Assembly (NCBI RefSeq): GCF_020621385.1
Contig: NZ_JAESVA010000001.1
Span: 310,001-374,000 of the forward strand
DNA: 64,000 nucleotides
Direction: 5' to 3'
From: Acidisoma cellulosilyticum
GTDB lineage: Bacteria > Pseudomonadota > Alphaproteobacteria > Acetobacterales > Acetobacteraceae
The notes beneath the pieces were generated by a model. It saw nothing but the letters and a program-made list of their open reading frames with translations. It did not search any database and was not told the DNA's origin. The translations under genes and the position numbers were made by a program. Positions 35,828 to 44,205 of this stretch are shown one piece after another. Each line of letters starts with the position of its first letter. Position 1 is the stretch's first letter.

Positions 35828-37377
35828 GAGCCAGCCAGGGTGATCCGATTGCGGCCATCGGTTTTGCTTTGGTAGAGCGCAGCATCGGCGAGCGCGACCA
35901 GCTGTTCCACCGTCGCTGCACCTCCCGGCACCGCATTCGCAACACCCACGCTGATCGTGACCACACCATGAATCGGCGCGTGCTCGATCGCCAAGGATGC
36001 AAGCTGTGCCTGGATCTTTTCGGCAATCAGCATGGCGCCATCACGATGCGTGTCCGGCAGGACGACTGCGAATTCCTCCCCGCCATAGCGCGCCGCGATA
36101 TCGCCGGGCCGGCGTATCGTTTCCTCGATGCAGCGGGCAAGCATGCGCAGCACATTGTCGCCGGATTGATGGCCGTAGTGATCGTTATATTGCTTGAAAT
36201 AGTCAGCATCGATCATCAGCAGCGAGATCGGCTTCAACGACCGCCGGCAACGCCGCCATTCCCGCGCGATATTCTCGTCGAAACCGCGTCTGTTCAATAG
36301 CGCTGTCAACTGGTCGGTGCGGGCAAGCTCCTCCAGCTGATGGTTCAATTCGTGCAACTGCCGATCCTGCAACAGTTTGCTGCGAAGCTGCTGAATGACG
36401 GCGACCGTCAGCGCCACCACAACCACCGCCAGAAAGCCGACCGCGACCAGTAGCACGATGGCGCGTTCGTTCCAGCCCTGGAAGATGTCTTCCTTCGAGA
36501 GACCAACGAACACAAACAGCGGCAGATCACCGACGCGGCTTGCGGTGACAAGGCGGTAATTGCCGTCTATGGCCGACTTACGCTCGTCGTGAAAAATCGC
36601 GCCGGGCTTTTGATGTTCCAATGCCGCTGGGACAGGGATCGGAAGACAGAGCTTGTCCGGCGGCAAAGGCTGGCGTGCCAGCAGGATATGGTTGGCGTCG
36701 ATCAGCCCGATAATGCCACGATCCCCAAGTTTGATCTGGCTAAAGACGCCCTGAATCCATGACATGGGCAGCATAGCGATGACATTGAGGGGCTGGCCCA
36801 GTCGTGGATCGCGCACCCTACGGATCAACGCGACCTCCGGCTCATGCGGCCGCGCCTTGACGACACTGCTGATGCCGAGCCCGTTGCTGCCGAAGCTTGC
36901 CGTTGCCAGCACGTTCGGAAGAGCCCGCACATATTTGCTGGTGATTTCAGGACGGGAACTGATGAGTACCTGCCCGGTGGCATTCACGATAATGATATCG
37001 CCGGCACTTTCCCGCTCCGCGAGACCACCAAAGAGAGTCTCGGCATCCGGCAGCACGCCGTCTTGAACAGAGGGCGATGCCAGTGTGGAGACGATGTCCT
37101 GCAAACGGATATCGTAGCGGCTGATCTCGATTTCGACGGTTTGTTCGGCCAGGACGAGAATATTCTCGGCCATCAAATTGGCGCGATAAATGAGATCGGC
37201 CCGGGCTTCGAGCAGAACCAGAATACAGCCAGCGATGAGGACGACAATCGCCACGCCGATGACCGCGGCGATCCCACGAAAGGATACCAACCCGGCGGCA
37301 AAGTCAGACTTCAGCTTTGCCTCAGGCATCGCCCAACGTCTCGGTTTCCCACTCAATGCCACCGCAGCCGCCGTCAT
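35812..37377 (-). CDS. Diguanylate cyclase with periplasmic sensor domain
   Basis: This is a 521-residue membrane-anchored GGDEF protein that makes cyclic di-GMP. A first transmembrane helix (about 35-57) is followed by a periplasmic double-Cache-like domain (about 60-305), a second helix (about 313-338), a coiled coil and a GGDEF domain with an intact GGEEF active site (432-436). The product-inhibition I-site RPGD is at 423-426, exactly five residues upstream. Both sites suggest an active, feedback-inhibited enzyme. An alternative ATG lies 16 codons in. Confidence 0.9.
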   Translation of the reverse strand: MTAAAVALSGKPRRWAMPEAKLKSDFAAGLVSFRGIAAVIGVAIVVLIAGCILVLLEARADLIYRANLMAENILVLAEQTVEIEISRYDIRLQDIVSTLASPSVQDGVLPDAETLFGGLAERESAGDIIIVNATGQVLISSRPEITSKYVRALPNVLATASFGSNGLGISSVVKARPHEPEVALIRRVRDPRLGQPLNVIAMLPMSWIQGVFSQIKLGDRGIIGLIDANHILLARQPLPPDKLCLPIPVPAALEHQKPGAIFHDERKSAIDGNYRLVTASRVGDLPLFVFVGLSKEDIFQGWNERAIVLLVAVGFLAVVVVALTVAVIQQLRSKLLQDRQLHELNHQLEELARTDQLTALLNRRGFDENIAREWRRCRRSLKPISLLMIDADYFKQYNDHYGHQSGDNVLRMLARCIEETIRRPGDIAARYGGEEFAVVLPDTHRDGAMLIAEKIQAQLASLAIEHAPIHGVVTISVGVANAVPGGAATVEQLVALADAALYQSKTDGRNRITLAGSQPAA

Positions 37378-37418
37378 GGCATCTCAGGGCGGTCTTTATT
37401 AACGGCTTGAGAGCGCAT

Positions 37419-37446
37419 CGCCAAATCGGCGGACGCTGATTTGGCG
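37419..37446. terminator. Hairpin downstream of the zinc-ribbon gene
   Basis: Nine-base arms CGCCAAATC (37419-37427) and GATTTGGCG (37438-37446) with a ten-base loop lie in the gap after the zinc-ribbon gene and upstream of the cyclase gene. There is no T-run, so it may be a weak terminator or a regulatory palindrome. Confidence 0.35.
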
Positions 37447-37522
37447 CGACGAGGGTCCGGAGACTGCTTTGGAGACCATGCTGCCCCGCGGATGAACCGA
37501 CGAGGCAGCCGGTCAGCGGACC

Positions 37523-37861
37523 TTACTGGTCGCGCTCGTCCGAGTCCTTCTCGACCTCGATCTCCGTCTCGATCGCATCATCGTCATCGTCAAGATCGGC
37601 GCTCTCGTCGAGCACGTCGTCATCCTCGGCGATCTCTTCGGCCTCGACGGCCTCGACATCGCCCTCTTCTTCACGCGCAGCCGGGACCGGCTTCTTCAAG
37701 CGCCGGTCATCGACCGGCGTACCACCACGCTTCAGGCGCGGCTGTTCGGGCGGCTGTTCGGTACCGCATTTCGGGCAGCTGGGCGTCGCCTTGCCCAAAT
37801 CGTAGAAGCGTGTCCCGCAGGAGACGCAGGTGCGCTTTGCGCCTAGTTCAGGCTTAACCAT
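37523..37861 (-). CDS. TIGR02300-family zinc-ribbon acidic protein
   Basis: This is a 112-residue protein. A zinc ribbon (CVSCGTRFYDLGK and CPKCGTEQ, four Cys) is followed by a basic linker and a long Asp/Glu-rich tail. The pattern MVKPELGAKRTCVSCGTRFY is the TIGR02300 signature, found widely in alphaproteobacteria and of unknown function. The start ATG at 37861 has GAGGC upstream. It is divergent from aroA, a conserved arrangement in this group as far as I recall. Confidence 0.88.
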   Translation of the reverse strand: MVKPELGAKRTCVSCGTRFYDLGKATPSCPKCGTEQPPEQPRLKRGGTPVDDRRLKKPVPAAREEEGDVEAVEAEEIAEDDDVLDESADLDDDDDAIETEIEVEKDSDERDQ

Positions 37862-37974
37862 CGGGAGCCTCGTCAGGGTAGCCGGGTTCGGAAAGGGGGC
37901 GGCCTTGCCATCCCCGGAGCGCGCTGTCAAACCCCGTTTCTTCGCATTTGCCTTACCCGCGTCAAGAGAAGCCG

Positions 37975-39336
37975 ATGGATCATTCCCCAAAGACCGCCCA
38001 GACAGCGGCACAACCCCTGACAAGCCGGCCGGGAACGACCCCTCTGGCGGGCCAGATTCGCGTGCCCGGCGACAAATCCATCAGCCATCGCGCCCTGATG
38101 TTCGGGGCGCTCGCCGATGGCGAGACTCGCATCACCGGTCTGCTGGAAGGCGAGGACGTGCTGCGCACCGCCGACGCCATGCGGGCGCTGGGCGCGGACG
38201 TGACGCAGCTTGGCGCCGGCCAATGGCATGTCCGCGGTCAGGGACGTGGCCGCCTGCAGGAGCCGAAAGACGTGCTCGATATGGGCAATTCCGGCACGGC
38301 GGCGCGGCTGATCTGCGGCATTCTGGCCAGCCACCCGATTTTCGCTGTGCTGACGGGGGACGGCAGCCTGCGCAGCCGGCCGATGAAACGCGTCACCGAC
38401 CCGCTGTCCGGCATCGGCGCCCGATTCGCGGGCCGCGCCGGCGGGCGCCTGCCTTTGGCGATCGAAGGCACGGCCACGCCGACGCCGCTCGTCTACCGTC
38501 TGCCTGTCGCCTCAGCCCAGGTGAAGTCCGCGATCCTCCTCGCCGGCCTCAATGCCGAGGGCGAGACGGTCGTGGAAGAACCCGAGGCAACTCGCGACCA
38601 TACCGAAAACATGCTCCGCCATTTCGGCGCGACCGTCTCGGTCGAAGTTCAAGGCCATGGGCGTGTGGTTCGTCTAGTCGGCAAGCCTCGCCTGACCGCC
38701 GCCGATATCGTGGTGCCGGGCGATCCGTCCTCGGCGGCCTTTCCCATCATCGCGGTGCTGATCGTGCCGGGCTCTGCCGTCACCATCGATAATGTCGGCC
38801 TCAACCCGCTCCGCACGGGCCTGTTCACGACATTGCAGGAGATGGGCGCAGACCTGACGGTCGCCAATGAGCGCATCGAAGGTGGCGAACCCGTGGGCGA
38901 TCTCATCATCCGTGCCGGCGCGCTGCAGGCGGTCGAGGTGCCGCGCAGCCGCGTGCCCAGCATGGTCGATGAATTTCCGGTCCTCGCGGTCGCCGCGGCC
39001 TTTGCGAGCGGCACCAGCCGGTTCCGCGGCCTGTCCGAATTGCGGGTGAAGGAAAGCGACCGCCTGACCGCCACGGCCGCCCTGCTCTCGGTCAATGGCG
39101 TCAGTGTCGAGATCGAGGGCGACGACCTTGTCATCCACGGCAGCGGGGGAAAGCCACCCGCCGGTGGCGGCAAGGTCGAAACGCATATGGACCATCGCAT
39201 TGCGATGTCGGCTCTCGTGCTGGGCCTCGGCACGGCAGCCCCGGTCACCGTCGATGACGCCGCCTTTATCGAAACCAGTTTCCCGCATTTCGCGGACCTG
39301 ATGCGCGGCCTCGGCGCGGATATCGTCTCCGCATGA
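37975..39336 (+). CDS. aroA: 3-phosphoshikimate 1-carboxyvinyltransferase (EPSP synthase)
   Basis: AroA transfers enolpyruvyl from PEP to shikimate-3-phosphate in aromatic synthesis. The product has 453 residues and is most like the class II (CP4-type) enzymes: IRVPGDKSISHRALMFGALA, ETRITGLLEGEDVLRT, VASAQVKSAILLAGLN, ATRDHTENMLRHFG and SELRVKESDRL. In the PEP-site loop GNSGTAARL, Gly107 stands where the CP4 enzyme has Ala100. The ATG at 37975 has AGAGAAG upstream. It overlaps cmk by four bases. Confidence 0.95.
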   Translation: MDHSPKTAQTAAQPLTSRPGTTPLAGQIRVPGDKSISHRALMFGALADGETRITGLLEGEDVLRTADAMRALGADVTQLGAGQWHVRGQGRGRLQEPKDVLDMGNSGTAARLICGILASHPIFAVLTGDGSLRSRPMKRVTDPLSGIGARFAGRAGGRLPLAIEGTATPTPLVYRLPVASAQVKSAILLAGLNAEGETVVEEPEATRDHTENMLRHFGATVSVEVQGHGRVVRLVGKPRLTAADIVVPGDPSSAAFPIIAVLIVPGSAVTIDNVGLNPLRTGLFTTLQEMGADLTVANERIEGGEPVGDLIIRAGALQAVEVPRSRVPSMVDEFPVLAVAAAFASGTSRFRGLSELRVKESDRLTATAALLSVNGVSVEIEGDDLVIHGSGGKPPAGGGKVETHMDHRIAMSALVLGLGTAAPVTVDDAAFIETSFPHFADLMRGLGADIVSA

Positions 39337-39992
39337 GCGACGGATTGCATAGCCTTGACGACCGCCCGCTGACGGTCGCGATCGACGGGCCGGCTGCCTC
39401 GGGCAAGGGTACTTTGGCCAAGCGTCTGGCAGTTTTGCTCGGCGTGCCGCATCTCGATACCGGTCTGCTCTACCGCGCGGTCGGGCGCCGCGTGCTGGAC
39501 GACGGCGCCGACCCTGCCGATGCCGAAGCAGCCACGGCCGCGGCCGTCGCCCTTGTGCCGGCGGATCTCGGGCGCAGCGATCTGCGCGGGCCCGTGGCGG
39601 ATGCCGCCGCCGCCAAGGTCGCCTCCGTACCCGGCGTGCGCGCGGCCCTGCTGGAATTTCAGCGGCGCTTTGCGCAGAGCGGTGCCGTGTTGGACGGGCG
39701 CGATATCGGCACCGTGGTGCTGCCGGACGCCCAGGTGAAGCTTTTCGTCACCGCCGGGCTTGATGTCCGCGCCCGGCGCCGGCATCAGGAACTGATGGCG
39801 CGCGGTGGCAATGTCCCCGATTTTGAGATGATCCGCGCGGAAATGGCCGCGCGGGACGAAGCTGACCGCACACGGGCCGCGGCCCCTTTGCGCCCAGCCG
39901 ATGACGCAGCGATTCTCGATACGAGCAGCCTGGACGCGAGTGAAGCGCTGGCGCGGGCGGAAGCGATCATTCGTTGGAAGCTTGGCGTATAA
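39333..39992 (+). CDS. cmk: Cytidylate kinase
   Basis: Cmk phosphorylates CMP and dCMP. The product has 219 residues with a P-loop AIDGPAASGKGTLAKRLA, the LDTGLLYRAVGR nucleotide-binding segment, the DGRDIGTVVLPDA motif and the lid RRRHQELMARGG. It is coupled to aroA and precedes rpsA, the usual aroA-cmk-rpsA order. Confidence 0.95.
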   Translation: MSDGLHSLDDRPLTVAIDGPAASGKGTLAKRLAVLLGVPHLDTGLLYRAVGRRVLDDGADPADAEAATAAAVALVPADLGRSDLRGPVADAAAAKVASVPGVRAALLEFQRRFAQSGAVLDGRDIGTVVLPDAQVKLFVTAGLDVRARRRHQELMARGGNVPDFEMIRAEMAARDEADRTRAAAPLRPADDAAILDTSSLDASEALARAEAIIRWKLGV

Positions 39993-40056
39993 GCGCCTAT
40001 CGGCCGGTCGCGCCGAGATTGCAAAGGCGATGCGTCCATAATCGCGTGGCTTTTGC

Positions 40057-40084
40057 TTGACTCGTAGCCCACTCGGCGTATGTC
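40057..40084 (+). promoter_or_regulatory. Promoter of rpsA
   Basis: TTGACT (40057-40062) and TATGTC (40079-40084) are spaced by 16 bases, a good sigma-70-type promoter. It leaves a leader of about 170 bases before the rpsA ATG. The leader holds a seven-base-pair hairpin, GTGCGGC (40209-40215) and GCCGCAC (40226-40232), about 28 bases before the start codon. Confidence 0.5.
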
Positions 40085-40260
40085 TCCGCCCAAACCGCGT
40101 GCGTGGTGATTGCGCGCAGACGGTTCGCTCTTTCAACCGGTCCGCAAGATCTGCGGGCAAGCCGTGTCGGCCGGGGATCGTCCCTTAAGGCCCAGATGCG
40201 CAGACCCTGTGCGGCTCCTCCTGGTGCCGCACGCTTCTGATCAAGGACAGAAACAGCCAC

Positions 40261-41979
40261 ATGTCAGCCAGTTCCGACCTCCGCCCACGCGATATGTCCG
40301 CGGAGGAGGATTTTGCGTCCCTTCTCGATGAAACCCTCGGCCGTGACACCGGCTTCGACGGTTCCGTCGTCTCCGGCCGCGTGCTTCGCGTCACCGACGA
40401 TGCCGTCATCGTCGATGTCGGCCTGAAGAGCGAAGGCCGCGTCCCCCTCAAGGAATTCGGCCCGCCGGGCCAGAAGCCGGAAGTCGCCATCGGCGACGTC
40501 GTCGAGCTTTATGTGGAGCGTTACGAGGACCGCGACGGTTCCATCGTGCTGTCCCGCGAGAAGGCCCGCCGGGAAGAGTCTTGGACGAATCTTGAGAAGG
40601 CCCACGCTGCCAACCAGCGCGTGAACGGCACGATCTACAGCCGCGTCAAGGGTGGCTTCACCGTCGACCTCGGCGGCGCTGTGGCGTTCCTGCCGGGCAG
40701 CCAGGTCGATATCCGCCCCGTGCGCGACGTCGGGCCCCTGATGGGCACCCCGCAGCCGTTCCAGATCCTGAAGATGGATCGCGCTCGCGGCAATATCGTG
40801 GTGTCGCGCCGCGCCGTTCTGGAAGAGACCCGTGCGGAGCAGCGCAGCGAGCTGATCCAGGGCCTGAAGGAAGGCATGGTGCTCGACGGCGTTGTGAAGA
40901 ACATCACCGATTACGGCGCTTTCGTCGATCTGGGCGGTGTGGACGGCCTGCTGCATGTCACCGACATCGCCTGGCGCCGCATCAACCACCCGAGCGAAGC
41001 TCTGCAGATCGGCCAGCCCGTCAAGGTGCAGGTCATCCGCTTCAACCAAGAGACCCAGCGTATCAGCCTCGGCATGAAGCAGCTTGAGATTGATCCGTGG
41101 GAAGGTGTCGCGGCCAAGTATCCGCCGGGCGCGAAGTTCACCGGCCGCGTGACGAACATCACCGACTACGGCGCCTTCGTGGAGCTGGAGCCGGGCGTCG
41201 AAGGTCTGGTGCACGTTTCCGAAATGTCCTGGACGAAGAAGAACGTCCATCCGGGCAAGATCGTGGCCACCAGCCAGGAAGTCGACGTGCTGGTGCTGGA
41301 CGTGGATGCGTCCAAGCGCCGTATCTCCCTCGGCCTCAAGCAGGTTCAGCGCAACCCGTGGGAGCAGTTCGTCGAGGAGCATCCGGTCGGTACCGAGATC
41401 GAAGGCGAAATCCGCAACATCACGGAATTCGGCCTCTTCATCGCGATCACCGCGGATATCGACGGCATGGCCCACATGTCCGACCTGTCCTGGGACGAAG
41501 CCGGCGAGCAGGCGATCACCCGCTTCGAGAAGGGCAATGTCATCAAGGCGAAGGTTCTCGACGTCGATGTCGAGAAGGAACGCATCAGCCTCGGCATCAA
41601 GCAACTGCGTGATGATCCGGCGGCCGGCGTGTTCGATCGCGTCCACAAGGGCGACATCGTCACCTGCGTCGTGACGGCCGTGCAGGCCAATGGCGTCGAA
41701 GTCTCGGTCGACGAAGTCCTGACGGGCTTCATCCGCCGCGCCGAACTCGCCCGCGACAAGGGCGACCAGCGCCCCGACCGCTTCGCCGTCGGCGAAAAGG
41801 TCGATGCCAAGATCATCTCGGTGGACCGTGCTGCCCGCAAGCTCGCGCTCACCATTCGCGGCAAGGAAATGGACGAGGACAAGCAGGCCGTTCAGGAATA
41901 CGGCTCTGCCGACTCCGGCGCTTCGCTTGGTGACATCCTGGGTGCGGCGATCCGTCGCCGTAACCAGCAGACCGACTGA
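40261..41979 (+). CDS. rpsA: 30S ribosomal protein S1
   Basis: S1 binds mRNA on the 30S subunit to allow translation initiation. The product has 572 residues with six S1/OB repeats, each with a VxxITDYGAFVDLGGVDGLLHVT-like core; copies 3 and 4 are the most alike. The length and repeat number are normal. AAGGA lies before the ATG. Strong codon bias toward GGC/GTC/AAG fits a highly expressed gene. It ends 46 bases before a clear intrinsic terminator. Confidence 0.96.
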   Translation: MSASSDLRPRDMSAEEDFASLLDETLGRDTGFDGSVVSGRVLRVTDDAVIVDVGLKSEGRVPLKEFGPPGQKPEVAIGDVVELYVERYEDRDGSIVLSREKARREESWTNLEKAHAANQRVNGTIYSRVKGGFTVDLGGAVAFLPGSQVDIRPVRDVGPLMGTPQPFQILKMDRARGNIVVSRRAVLEETRAEQRSELIQGLKEGMVLDGVVKNITDYGAFVDLGGVDGLLHVTDIAWRRINHPSEALQIGQPVKVQVIRFNQETQRISLGMKQLEIDPWEGVAAKYPPGAKFTGRVTNITDYGAFVELEPGVEGLVHVSEMSWTKKNVHPGKIVATSQEVDVLVLDVDASKRRISLGLKQVQRNPWEQFVEEHPVGTEIEGEIRNITEFGLFIAITADIDGMAHMSDLSWDEAGEQAITRFEKGNVIKAKVLDVDVEKERISLGIKQLRDDPAAGVFDRVHKGDIVTCVVTAVQANGVEVSVDEVLTGFIRRAELARDKGDQRPDRFAVGEKVDAKIISVDRAARKLALTIRGKEMDEDKQAVQEYGSADSGASLGDILGAAIRRRNQQTD

Positions 41980-42025
41980 CCAAGGCTAATCTCTCGACCT
42001 GGGCTCTAGGGCCTGGGTAGATAGG

Positions 42026-42064
42026 GGCCGCGGGTGGTGCGACAGCACTGCCCGCGGCCTTTTT
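42026..42064 (+). terminator. Intrinsic terminator after rpsA
   Basis: Perfect nine-base arms GGCCGCGGG (42026-42034) and CCCGCGGCC (42051-42059), with an inner GTGC/GCAC pair, are followed at once by TTTTT (42060-42064). This is a textbook Rho-independent terminator, 46 bases after the rpsA stop. Confidence 0.85.
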
Positions 42065-42087
42065 CGTTTGGGTTGGATAAAACGCGC

Positions 42088-43002
42088 ATGAGCCTGGAAA
42101 CCGATCTCATCCTCGACCGGCATCGGCTGAAGCGCCGGCTGATCACCTGGCGCGTGATCGCGATCCTGGCCGTGCTATTCGCGGCTCTCGCCGTCATCGG
42201 TCGCGCCGATTTCCAACTGCCCGGCGACCGCTATGTCGCGGTGCTGCACGTGAACGGCATCATCACCGATGACGAGAAGCGCGTGCGCGCCGTCTCCCGC
42301 CTCGCCGGTGACAGTGACGTTGCGGCACTGATGGTGGAGATCGATAGCCCCGGCGGTTCCGTCGCGGGCGGCGAAGCGCTGCATGATGCCGTCGCCCGGG
42401 TGGCGGCGGTAAAGCCGGTCGTCACCGTCATGGGCGGCACGGCGGCCTCCGCCGGTTATATGATCGCGGTGCCGGCGGCCCGCATCTTCGCGCGCAATGC
42501 GACCATCACCGGCTCGATCGGCGTCATTATGGAGGCGCCGGAATTCTCCGGCCTACTGGATAAGCTTGGCATCGACGTGCAGACCCTTGTCTCCGGCCCG
42601 CTCAAAGGCCAACCCAGCTTCTCGGCGCCGATGACGCCCGCCGGCCATGTCGCACTGCAATCCCTGCTCATGGACCTGTATGACCAGTTCGTCGGCATGG
42701 TGGCCGATGGGCGCCATATGAGCGTCGATGACGTCCGCAAACTGGCCGACGGCCGCGCCTATACCGGCCGTCAGGCAATCGGGTTGCACTTGGTGGACCA
42801 GATCGGCGGGGAGGATGACGCCCGTGCCTGGTTGGCCTCGGCGAAAGGAATCCCCGCGAGCCTGCCCTTGCGCGATGTGCATCTGCGAAAGAAGGGCGTT
42901 TCGCTTTTCGGAATTCGGCTGAACGGATTAGCTAATCTCTTGTTTTCCCAGACAGTTCCGCTTGACGGCGCGGTGGCACTCTGGCAGCCTTCGACTGACT
43001 GA
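42088..43002 (+). CDS. sppA: Signal peptide peptidase SppA (S49 family)
   Basis: This is a membrane-anchored serine protease of 304 residues that degrades signal-peptide remnants. One N-terminal transmembrane helix (about 20-38) precedes the S49 domain. The motif IDSPGGSVAGGE, the nucleophile Ser121 in GTAASAGYM, TGSIGVI and the general-base Lys173 in SGPLKG are all present. The ATG at 42088 lies just beyond the rpsA terminator. This short, single-domain form is the usual one in alphaproteobacteria. Confidence 0.9.
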   Translation: MSLETDLILDRHRLKRRLITWRVIAILAVLFAALAVIGRADFQLPGDRYVAVLHVNGIITDDEKRVRAVSRLAGDSDVAALMVEIDSPGGSVAGGEALHDAVARVAAVKPVVTVMGGTAASAGYMIAVPAARIFARNATITGSIGVIMEAPEFSGLLDKLGIDVQTLVSGPLKGQPSFSAPMTPAGHVALQSLLMDLYDQFVGMVADGRHMSVDDVRKLADGRAYTGRQAIGLHLVDQIGGEDDARAWLASAKGIPASLPLRDVHLRKKGVSLFGIRLNGLANLLFSQTVPLDGAVALWQPSTD

Positions 43003-43091
43003 CACGCCTTGGACGACGGGTCGGCACCGTGGCCTCGTCTTGGCGACTAGCGACGTGACGTTCCGCTGAGAAAAGGGTGAAGGCCAGCCGC

Positions 43092-43397
43092 ATGACGAAG
43101 TCTGAGCTGATCGCCGCACTCGCTGAAGCCAATCAGCACCTCACCGCCAAGGATGTGGAAACGATCGTCGGCACCATTTTCGACCAGATCAGCGTCGCCC
43201 TGGCGCGCGGGGAACGGGTGGAGCTGCGCGGGTTTGGCGCCTTCACCGTGAAGCAGCGCGTGGCACGCACCGGCCGCAACCCGCGCACGGGCGAGGCAGT
43301 CGCGGTGGATGAGAAGGTCGTGCCCTTCTTCAAGGCCGGCAAGGAACTGCGCAGCCGCGTCAATCGCGGACCCATTCCCGGTGGCAAGGGTGAATAG
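43092..43397 (+). CDS. ihfB: Integration host factor subunit beta
   Basis: IHF-beta is the DNA-bending HU-family subunit that pairs with IHF-alpha. The product has 101 residues and starts [17 protein letters not shown]. The beta-arm motif [20 protein letters not shown] contains the intercalating RNPRTG proline. The ATG at 43092 is the standard start; a GTG five codons earlier is possible. It follows sppA, as in many relatives. Confidence 0.94.
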   Translation: MTKSELIAALAEANQHLTAKDVETIVGTIFDQISVALARGERVELRGFGAFTVKQRVARTGRNPRTGEAVAVDEKVVPFFKAGKELRSRVNRGPIPGGKGE

Positions 43398-43403
43398 CCA
43401 CAC

Positions 43404-43655
43404 TTGGTGGCGCTCAAGCGCCCTTTGGGCAAAACCGCGCGCAACGAGAAACTGAAGCTCGCGGCCAGTTTCTTCAATTCCCTCGCTGTCAGTGCGGTCG
43501 TGGCCGCTTTCGTGGTACCAGGGGTTGCGATTACCGAGCATGCTCCTCCTTATCATGTGAGCTGGTCGCTGATTTTTGTGGTAGGATGCTGGTGTGTCGT
43601 CGGTATATTCGCCCATCTCGTCGCTCAGGCGATTTTAGAAAAATTGGTCGATTGA
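43404..43655 (+). CDS. Small membrane protein, unknown
   Basis: This 83-residue product has two hydrophobic helices (about 24-42 and 53-75) and a basic N-terminus. It starts at TTG (43404) or GTG (43407), six bases after ihfB. It is only modestly supported, because no family is recognised. A second tiny membrane ORF starts on the base after its stop. Confidence 0.45.
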   Translation: MVALKRPLGKTARNEKLKLAASFFNSLAVSAVVAAFVVPGVAITEHAPPYHVSWSLIFVVGCWCVVGIFAHLVAQAILEKLVD

Positions 43656-43742
43656 ATGTCTGCTGAGACAATCTCCTGGGTCACCCCGCTGGCATTGATC
43701 GTATTACTGGCTGGTGCTCGATGGTGGATCCGCCACCACTGA
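43656..43742 (+). CDS. Tiny hydrophobic ORF (28 residues)
   Basis: An ATG directly abuts the preceding TGA and encodes MSAETISWVTPLALIVLLAG and then ARWWIRHH, a single hydrophobic helix with a basic tail. The abutting stop/start would allow translational coupling to the 83-residue membrane protein. Coding status is unproven, but the composition is typical of small membrane peptides. Confidence 0.3.
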   Translation: MSAETISWVTPLALIVLLAGARWWIRHH

Positions 43743-43838
43743 GCTGTCGCACCGATTTACCGGACCTCACCGCAATCTGACGGAAGCGTTGACTGGGGCG
43801 GAGTTTCTCATTCCGCGCTGATCGCATACACTCCCGCC

Positions 43839-44201
43839 ATGCTCCGCTTGATCCCTGCTCTCATCCTCGTCCTCATTCTGATCGTTTTCGGCCTGTCGAA
43901 CCGCGAAGCGGTGACGCTCGGCTTCTGGCCGACGAATTACGCGGCAACCGTGCCACTGTCGGTCGCGATTCTGATCGGCATGGCCCTCGCCTTCCTGCTG
44001 GGCGCCGCCATCGTATGGCTGGACCATATCGGCCTCGGCCGACGTGCCCGCCGGGCGGAGGCGCAGGTCCGCCGCCTTCAGGCCCAGCTGGCCGAGGCGG
44101 AGCTGAGGCAAAAGCCGCCGATCATCGCCACCATGCCGCCTGCCCGCATGCCTGTATTGGCCGGGACCGTCACCGGCCCTTTGCCCCCGCCTGAGGCCTA
44201 A
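43839..44201 (+). CDS. LapA (DUF1049) domain membrane protein
   Basis: This 120-residue protein has two transmembrane helices (about 3-20 and 38-62) separated by the short loop LSNREAVTLGFWP, a signature of the lipopolysaccharide assembly protein A domain. A cytoplasmic coiled coil (RRARRAEAQVRRLQAQLAEA) follows. LapA-like proteins assist LPS quality control with LapB/FtsH in enterobacteria. A lapA-pyrF pair is common in alphaproteobacteria. It ends four bases before pyrF. Confidence 0.82.
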   Translation: MLRLIPALILVLILIVFGLSNREAVTLGFWPTNYAATVPLSVAILIGMALAFLLGAAIVWLDHIGLGRRARRAEAQVRRLQAQLAEAELRQKPPIIATMPPARMPVLAGTVTGPLPPPEA

Positions 44202-44205
44202 GCCC

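Noticed and set aside
38649-40160. A 503-codon open frame antisense to aroA and cmk
   Set aside because: No motif, Arg/Pro-rich composition, and it crosses the boundary of two well-supported genes.
40264-41646. A 460-codon open frame antisense to rpsA
   Set aside because: It mirrors the strongly biased codons of rpsA; composition is His/Asp/Leu-rich with no family motif. The sense strand encodes six clear S1 domains.
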